Shown here: one piece after another, positions 58,811 through 64,000 of the stretch
Layout: every line of letters begins with the position of its first letter
Numbering within the stretch: position 1 is the stretch's first letter
From: Linum tenue
Taxonomy: Eukaryota; Streptophyta; Magnoliopsida; Malpighiales; Linaceae
Length of the DNA: 64,000 nucleotides
Direction: 5' to 3'
Assembly: GCA_946122785.1 (NCBI GenBank)
Contig: CAMGYJ010000006.1
Location: 31,075,168 to 31,139,167, forward strand
Notes under the pieces: generated by a model
Database searches by the model: none
Seen by the model: the letters and a program-made list of their open reading frames with translations, nothing else
What the model was told of the DNA's origin: nothing
Program-made: the position numbers and the translations under genes

Positions 58811-61289
58811 ATGGGCTACTATATGGCTCCAAGGTCAGAGGATATCCAACCGACCATCTTACATCCACCCGTGGCCGCCAACAATTTTGAGATCAAGCCC
58901 GGCCTCATCACAATGATCCAAAAAAATATCCAGTTCCATGGGCTTAAGGATGTGTCTCCGAGGGAGCATATCCAGAGATTCATCGAGATTGCGGGAAATA
59001 TGAAGATCAATGTGGTATCCGAAGAGGCTTTGAAGTTGAGGCTTTCTCCTACTCTCTTGCGGGAAAAGCGCTCCGGTGGATCAATAATAAACCACCCCTC
59101 TTATAGCTCATGGGACACTTGCTCAACAAGTTCATGGTCCGGAATCGTCCTCATTCCAAGACGACAGAGTGGCACAAGACGATCAACCACTTCGCTTAAG
59201 AAGAAGATGAGACATTGAGGGATGCATGGGAGAGGTACTCTGACTTTTTCCTCCAATGCCTATATCATGGGTTTGGAGAGCATTTTCGGATCGAAACCTT
59301 CTACGAAGGTCTTGTCCAAGACGACAAGATTCTCATTGACTCTCAATGTCAAGGGAACTTAATGAACAAGACTCCACCTGAGATGACCGTTTTGTTTGAA
59401 GATATGGCGACAAAGGGGTATGATTGGGGTTTGACGAGACGTGGTGGAAGGGGTGCCGAGGGAAGAGTACACTCCACGTAAGCGATTCCTCCGCTTGTCA
59501 CAAAGATTGACTAGTTGATAACTGCACTCCTTGAAGACAAGAAGCAACGGAAGAAGTCGGTGATGGCATGTGATTGGTGTTTGAGTACCAACCATGAGAT
59601 TGCGGAGTGCCAATTGACGAAGGAAGAAAGCACTTCGGAAGAACAAGTAAGCTTCATTGCCAATTCTAGGGGAAGCAACAACCCCCCTATTGCAACACTT
59701 ACAACCCAGAGTGGCGAAACCATCCAAAATTCGCTTGGTCTTCCCCGAGCAATCCAAGACCCCTCGATTTCCAATGACTGATGGGGAACTATAAACCAAG
59801 GCCTCCTTTCATCCAAAAAAGACCCCAATTCCAAGACTCAAACTTCCAACAACAACAATTACAACCGCAAGGTGGTCTAGGGTTCCAACAACAACAAACC
59901 GACAAGTTTTTAAAACTTGAAGACCTAATTACCACCTTTGTGAGTACAAGCTCATAGAAGTTTGAGAATATTGAACAATTCATGGATGTGGCAACATAAA
60001 AGTTTACCTCGATTTAGGTGGGTCTAATGAGTCATCAAGCAAGTCTTCAAAATTTGGAGACTCAAATCGGCAATGTTATCGAGATCCTTACTGAGAGACC
60101 GAGGGGAGCTCTACCTTCGCAAACTGTTTCCAACCCCAAGGATCAAAATTTCGGTTGCAATGCTATTATCTTGAGGAGAGGGAAGGTAACTCCGGATGTT
60201 GTTTCTAAGGAAGTAGTGGAAGAAGAAAAGACACCTCCAAAGGGTGATGATCAAGAACTCTCGACAGGAGAGGGGGGAGAGGCTAAGAAGGCGTTGCCAA
60301 CGCCACCGCTAGTGGATGAGTACGAGCCCCCTCTTCCTTTCCCTACAAGGGTTCAAAAAGACCGGTTGAAGGCGGAGTGTGGAAAGTTCATGGAGATGCT
60401 CAAGAAGCTCCCCATTACAATCCTTTTCTTGGAGGACATAGCGTATATGCCAAGGTATGCCAAGTACCTAAAGGGTTTTCTTGCGAAGAAGCAAAAGTAT
60501 GAAGACCTCGCAACCGTCACCTTGGGCTAGGAGTGCTCGGCTTTCATTCAGAACAAGTTACCTAAAAAGCAACAAGATCCAGGTAGTTTCACTATCCCTC
60601 TTTGCATCGGAACATGCCATATAGAAACTTCCTTGGCGGATTTAGGAGCAAGCATTAATGCCATGCCCTTTAAGCTTTACAAGAAATTGAACCTAGGTGA
60701 ATTGAAACTCACTAGGTTAATTCTGACATTGGTTAAACGCTCGGTGATTAGCCTTAGGATTATTATGGAAGACGTCCTAGTGAGGGTGAACACATTTTAT
60801 AATCCGACGGAATTCATCATCCTTGACATCAGCGAAGATACGGATATACCCCTCATATTGGGAAGTCCTTTCCTTGTCATCGCCAAGGCTTTAATTGATG
60901 TTAAAGAGGGTACTTTGATCTTGAGAGATGGAGAGGAGCGAATTACCTTTTCAGTTGACCCTAAGAGTAAGAAGGATGATGTTAAGGAAGTGGAATCGAA
61001 TGGTATGTTTGGAAGTGGAGGTGAGCCACTCAAGGCGAACCCCACTAGTGCTCTTGCTCCTTGTGATGATGTGAAACAGGGACTTAAGGAGGGTACCAAA
61101 CCCGAAGGTAGGAAGAAAAAAGCTTGGAGTGCAAAGATGAGCCACGCCTTTACCCAAAAGAAGGACAAGGGTAAGGCGAAAGTGCCCGGCCAAGAAGGCC
61201 ATCCCTTGAAGCTTAAGATGGGAGGTGACAAGTCTCGCCCCAAGGGCATGATGGATCCACTCTCGGAGGCCTCGTGTTTTCAAGCATGA
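58811..61289 (+). pseudogene. Copy E gag-protease, disrupted
   Basis: It begins MGYYMAPRSEDIQPTILHPP, which aligns to the middle of the gag N terminus of copies C and D; the first part is deleted. Further blocks are VAANNFEIKPGLITMIQ, FRIETFYEGLVQDDK and KTPPEMTVLFEDMATKGYDWG. The zinc knuckle CDWCLSTNHEIAEC is at 59569-59610. The protease reads ADLGASINAMPFKLYKKLNLG and IPLILGSPFLVIAKALIDVK. Stops and shifts occur near 59110, 59480, 59780, 60000 and 60530. It ends in a basic tail (KKKAW, KKDKGKAK) unlike the C termini of B-D. Confidence 0.85.
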
Positions 61290-61322
61290 AAGATCCGCAA
61301 CGTCGAGCTAGGGACGTTAAAC

Positions 61323-61348
61323 TAGCGCTTGTTGGGAGGCAACCCAAC
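61323..61348 (+). promoter_or_regulatory. Conserved post-stop stem-loop, copy E
   Basis: Reads tagcgctt, GTTGGG (61331-61336), AGGCAA, CCCAAC (61343-61348), six perfect pairs, 41 nt after the stop codon. Confidence 0.82.
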
Positions 61349-62520
61349 GTAGGTTTGCTTTCTTTGCCTTATTTTCTCTTTTTGTGATTGAGTGATGAGT
61401 TCAAGTGGTTGAATGGTGATTATCATGCCAAAGTTGTGTGTCTGAATGTTTTGGATGTTTTGTGATTGAGTTAGGGGCACAGTTGATTATATCGAGTCTT
61501 GAAAATATGGAAAATGCCCCATTTTTCATCAATTCACGGTTTTTGCTCGCATATCACGATCGTCAAACCGTGATAATGAGGTGGAGATTGTGATCTTGAA
61601 GGGCAGATCCACTTTGCCAAAACTCGCTGTTTTTTCCCGAGATCACGATTAGGGAGGTATTATCAGGGTCTTAACGACCATGAAAATCAACCTCCACCCG
61701 TGAAACATGGGATCGTGCAATAAAAGGGGACCGTGAACCCCTCTTCTTCACAAATATGTTTTTGCCGGAATTTTTTTAGTCTCGCCGAAAAATCGCAGTT
61801 TTCATCCATTTTCCGTCCAGTTCGTGGACTTCCGGCTGTCCTTTTCCAAAATCAAAGCTAGGCCCAAACTCCTCGTGTCCGGGTGCCCCTTTGTTGAAGT
61901 TTTGGAGAGATTTAGCTTAACTTTTTTCCAGCAAGCTGATTTCCGGCGATCTTCAGGCAAAGCTTCGGCGAGCCTCTCCGACCAGTTTTCGATCGTTGTT
62001 CGACTCCCTCGCTGTCTCCTCACCTTCCCCTTCGATCCTACTTGATTCTCCAGGTGTGTTTTGAACTTTTACCTTGTCAATTTTGGAGAATCGGATTAGG
62101 GTTCTTAGGTGAGGGGATTTTGTGATTGAATGGATGAATGTTGAAATTGGGCGAGGGATTAGTCGATTTATGTCGATTCAATGATGTATGAAGTGGTTAT
62201 GAGCGTGATCAAGCCTTGGTGGGAAAGATTTGATATGATTGGTGTTTGAATTCGAAAATGCCCTCCAAGTGGAATATGTGAATGAATATTGATCCACTTT
62301 TATGCATGATGGTTGGTGGCCACCAAGGCATGGTTTAGGTTCAGAATTGCAACCTTGATGAAATTTGAATTGCCTAGAATCATGCCTCGATGTTTCTTGT
62401 GTGGAAATGATCATAATTGGTGGTAAACCGATCTTGTGAATAGCCTTGAAGGTGTATAATGATAGTGGAATCCTAAGTGTTGGGGAATCCTTTTCTCCTC
62501 GATGATTTGAGATTGACAAA
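61349..62520 (+). other. Extra non-coding part of copy E
   Basis: Lies between the two conserved stem-loops, where copies D and F have only about 180 bp. It includes 'atcacgatcgtcaaaccgtgat' (61554-61575), related to the LTR motif class, and a leader-like stretch (61740-62160). No ORF is recognised. Confidence 0.5.
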
Positions 62521-62529
62521 TGTTTCCAT

Positions 62530-63491
62530 GTATGGTGTATGGCTTTTGATGTATTTTAGGATGGTTGATCTGAATCACCCGTACCTTGCAGCGGTCCCTA
62601 GGGCACCTGCATTCCAAAGTAGCCTGAGGTTTTGGAGGAGGGCTCCATTTGGGCTTAATTGGCGGCTCGATTTCCGACTATTCTATGCATTGAACTGTGG
62701 AGATGCCATGAGAGAAGCTGTGGCGCATCCTCAATTGCGCTGATTCCTCAAAATTGAGGACCACATCTTTGAGGAGATCTGCATAAAATTCTTTAGCACC
62801 TTCGCTCTTTTCCAGCGGAAGAATTTTTCCGGGGACCGTGACCGCAAGGTCAGATTCTTCTTGGGTGGTGCACCCCGGGTCATGAGTTTTGATGAGTTTC
62901 ACAAGCATTGGGGGAGGAGGAGGATCCAGAGGCGGAGCCAGAAATAGATGTCATCTAGGAATTCGACGCCAAAGGCGCCTTCAAGAAGGTATCCTCACCT
63001 TCGTCGCCATGACTAATGGAAGGGAGCGTGCTCACATCGGGTCCGTCTTGGTCACTTATTTTGCCACGGCTATTGGCAACAAGAGAAATTATGTCATGTA
63101 CTTGGGGCCCTACATCACCAGGATCGCACAACATTTGGCTGTTGACTTGAGTGGCTGCACAAAACAGGAGCGAACTACTTAATTCTAGGAGGAGACCTTG
63201 AATTCTATGTGCTTGCTCAAAGTCTTTGGACCATACCGATACATTGAGGGCCTTTTCTTACCACAAGGTCTTCCTGCACAAATTCCACCTACTAAGCCAC
63301 GCCACAGCCGCCATCGGCAGCCTGCAGTCTTTCGATCATCGGTCGAAGCCGATCCTTCCTCATCTGCAGTCCACCTTGAGGATCGAGTCACTTGCCTTGA
63401 GGAGCAAAACAAGGGGGTCTCCACATGGTTTGATAGATCCCATACTTTGTTGGAGTGGATAGCTCAACATCAGGGAGTCTTGTCCAACTAG
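62530..63491 (+). pseudogene. ORF remnant downstream of gag-protease in copy E
   Basis: Frame pieces read FDEFHKHWG, MTNGRERAHIGSVLVTYFAT, AIGNKRNYVMYLGPYITRIA, QHLAVDLSGCTK, NSMCLLKVFGPYRYIEGLFL and LEDRVTCLEEQNKGVSTWFD. They end with a stop at 63489-63491. The piece order and style recall the plant-transposon ORF found 3' of pol in some Athila-type elements, but I cannot assign a family with certainty. Several frameshifts. It may come from a fuller relative of this element. Confidence 0.45.
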
Positions 63492-64000
63492 GAGGAGCAC
63501 CCATATACATCTCGAGAGAGGTAGTCGAACAAGTGAGACACGTGGCAGAGCTAATTTCTTTCGCCCCACTTCTCCATTTGAAACTCTGAACTTTGTTATT
63601 TTATTTTCTTTAGTGTGTGAACAAGTACTATTGTGAGTTTTCTTCTTTTTATCGTGATGTTGAATATTATAGTGTGTAATAACCTCGCCTCGACCGAGAA
63701 TGTGCATTTGTGTGTTTAATTTTTCTTTTTGAATCTCAAAATCTCCTACCCTAGCCTATGTCCAACTTTCACTTGTCAATTGTTCGGTAACTTCTTCACC
63801 TTACCCTTTTCTCCATTGAGGACAATGTCATGCTTAAGTGTGTGTGGGGGGGGGGGGGGGTATCAATTGTGATTGGTATGTGAATGTGTATTTGAATGCT
63901 TGACCTTGGATTGATTACTTGTGATCGAGTGCATCCTATTATGATGATTGAGAATTGCATTAGGTTGGTGCAAATGTTTAGTTCTCATGTGAGTGCAAAT
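63492..64000 (+). other. Copy E tail with second conserved stem-loop
   Basis: 63660-63800 resembles the copy F tail ('aataacctcgcc', 'tccaacttt'). The stem cattg/caatg (63814-63818 with 63823-63827, loop AGGA), cttaag and a long G-run follow. The ggagcc hairpin seen in B, D and F is absent. Confidence 0.7.

Larger units (their letters stand above)
57679..64000 (+). mobile_element. LTR retroelement with gag-protease and extra ORF region (copy E), cut by window end
   Basis: The start tgattttgttccaattgtac matches the LTR start of copy F. The 5' LTR lacks its last part and the primer site; at about 58790 it passes directly into gag. Then come gag-protease, the conserved stem-loop (61323-61348), about 2.3 kb of extra sequence with ORF remnants, and the second conserved stem with cttaag and a 16-G run (63814-63862). 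The 3' LTR lies outside the window. Confidence 0.8.

Overview
This is nuclear DNA from a flowering plant, most likely a eudicot. The evidence is GT-AG introns, plant-type retroelements primed by tRNA-Asp, an L1-type plant LINE, hAT and Mutator-like elements, and a decayed copy of a plant ethanolamine kinase gene. I found no convincing intact host gene and no tRNA or rRNA gene. Most of the window is transposable elements nested inside one another.

Left part (1-11.5 kb). The window opens with a 1.3-kb inverted repeat. Each arm carries the same exon fragment of a methyl-CpG-binding-domain (MBD) gene, and the arms face each other across a 58-nt loop. After unrecognised AT-rich DNA comes an ethanolamine-kinase pseudogene (4736-8304). 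It has a tandemly duplicated exon, no exon for the second catalytic motif, small frameshifts, and a 450-bp hAT-type MITE in one intron. Repeat-rich DNA and a small RNase H-like fragment follow.

Middle (11.5-29 kb). This holds a truncated minus-strand gag-LTR fragment, a 5'-truncated LINE with a poly(A) tail, a MuDR-type transposase remnant, and an LTR-like stretch of degenerate GGTACC-rich repeats. A complete minus-strand LTR element follows (21996-28992, target duplication GCGGT).

Right part (29-64 kb). A plus-strand element with an unusual acidic ORF (29344-44318) is interrupted by a minus-strand element with three LTRs (34121-43320, target duplication ATGTA). A Pack-MULE-like element follows (44319-45762). 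A second MULE (48569-57359, 10-bp target duplication) is interrupted by a complete plus-strand LTR element (49239-56744, target duplication TTGCT). A further related element starts at 57679 and runs off the window.

The main signal is one family of non-autonomous LTR retrotransposons. The members have gag plus an aspartic protease of Athila/Tat type, or an unrelated acidic ORF, but no reverse transcriptase or integrase that I can see. Five copies with different coding content share a tRNA-Asp primer site. They also share a stem-loop 38-45 nt after the last stop codon, whose third stem pair changes in a compensatory way between copies. A second stem-loop followed by CTTAAG and a G-run is present in all five, and some copies have further long hairpins. 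Their LTRs carry clusters of a CACGGCCGTG palindrome whose flanks differ between subfamilies but stay symmetric. This looks like a set of parasitic retroelements that keep cis-acting RNA/DNA signals and exchange their coding content.
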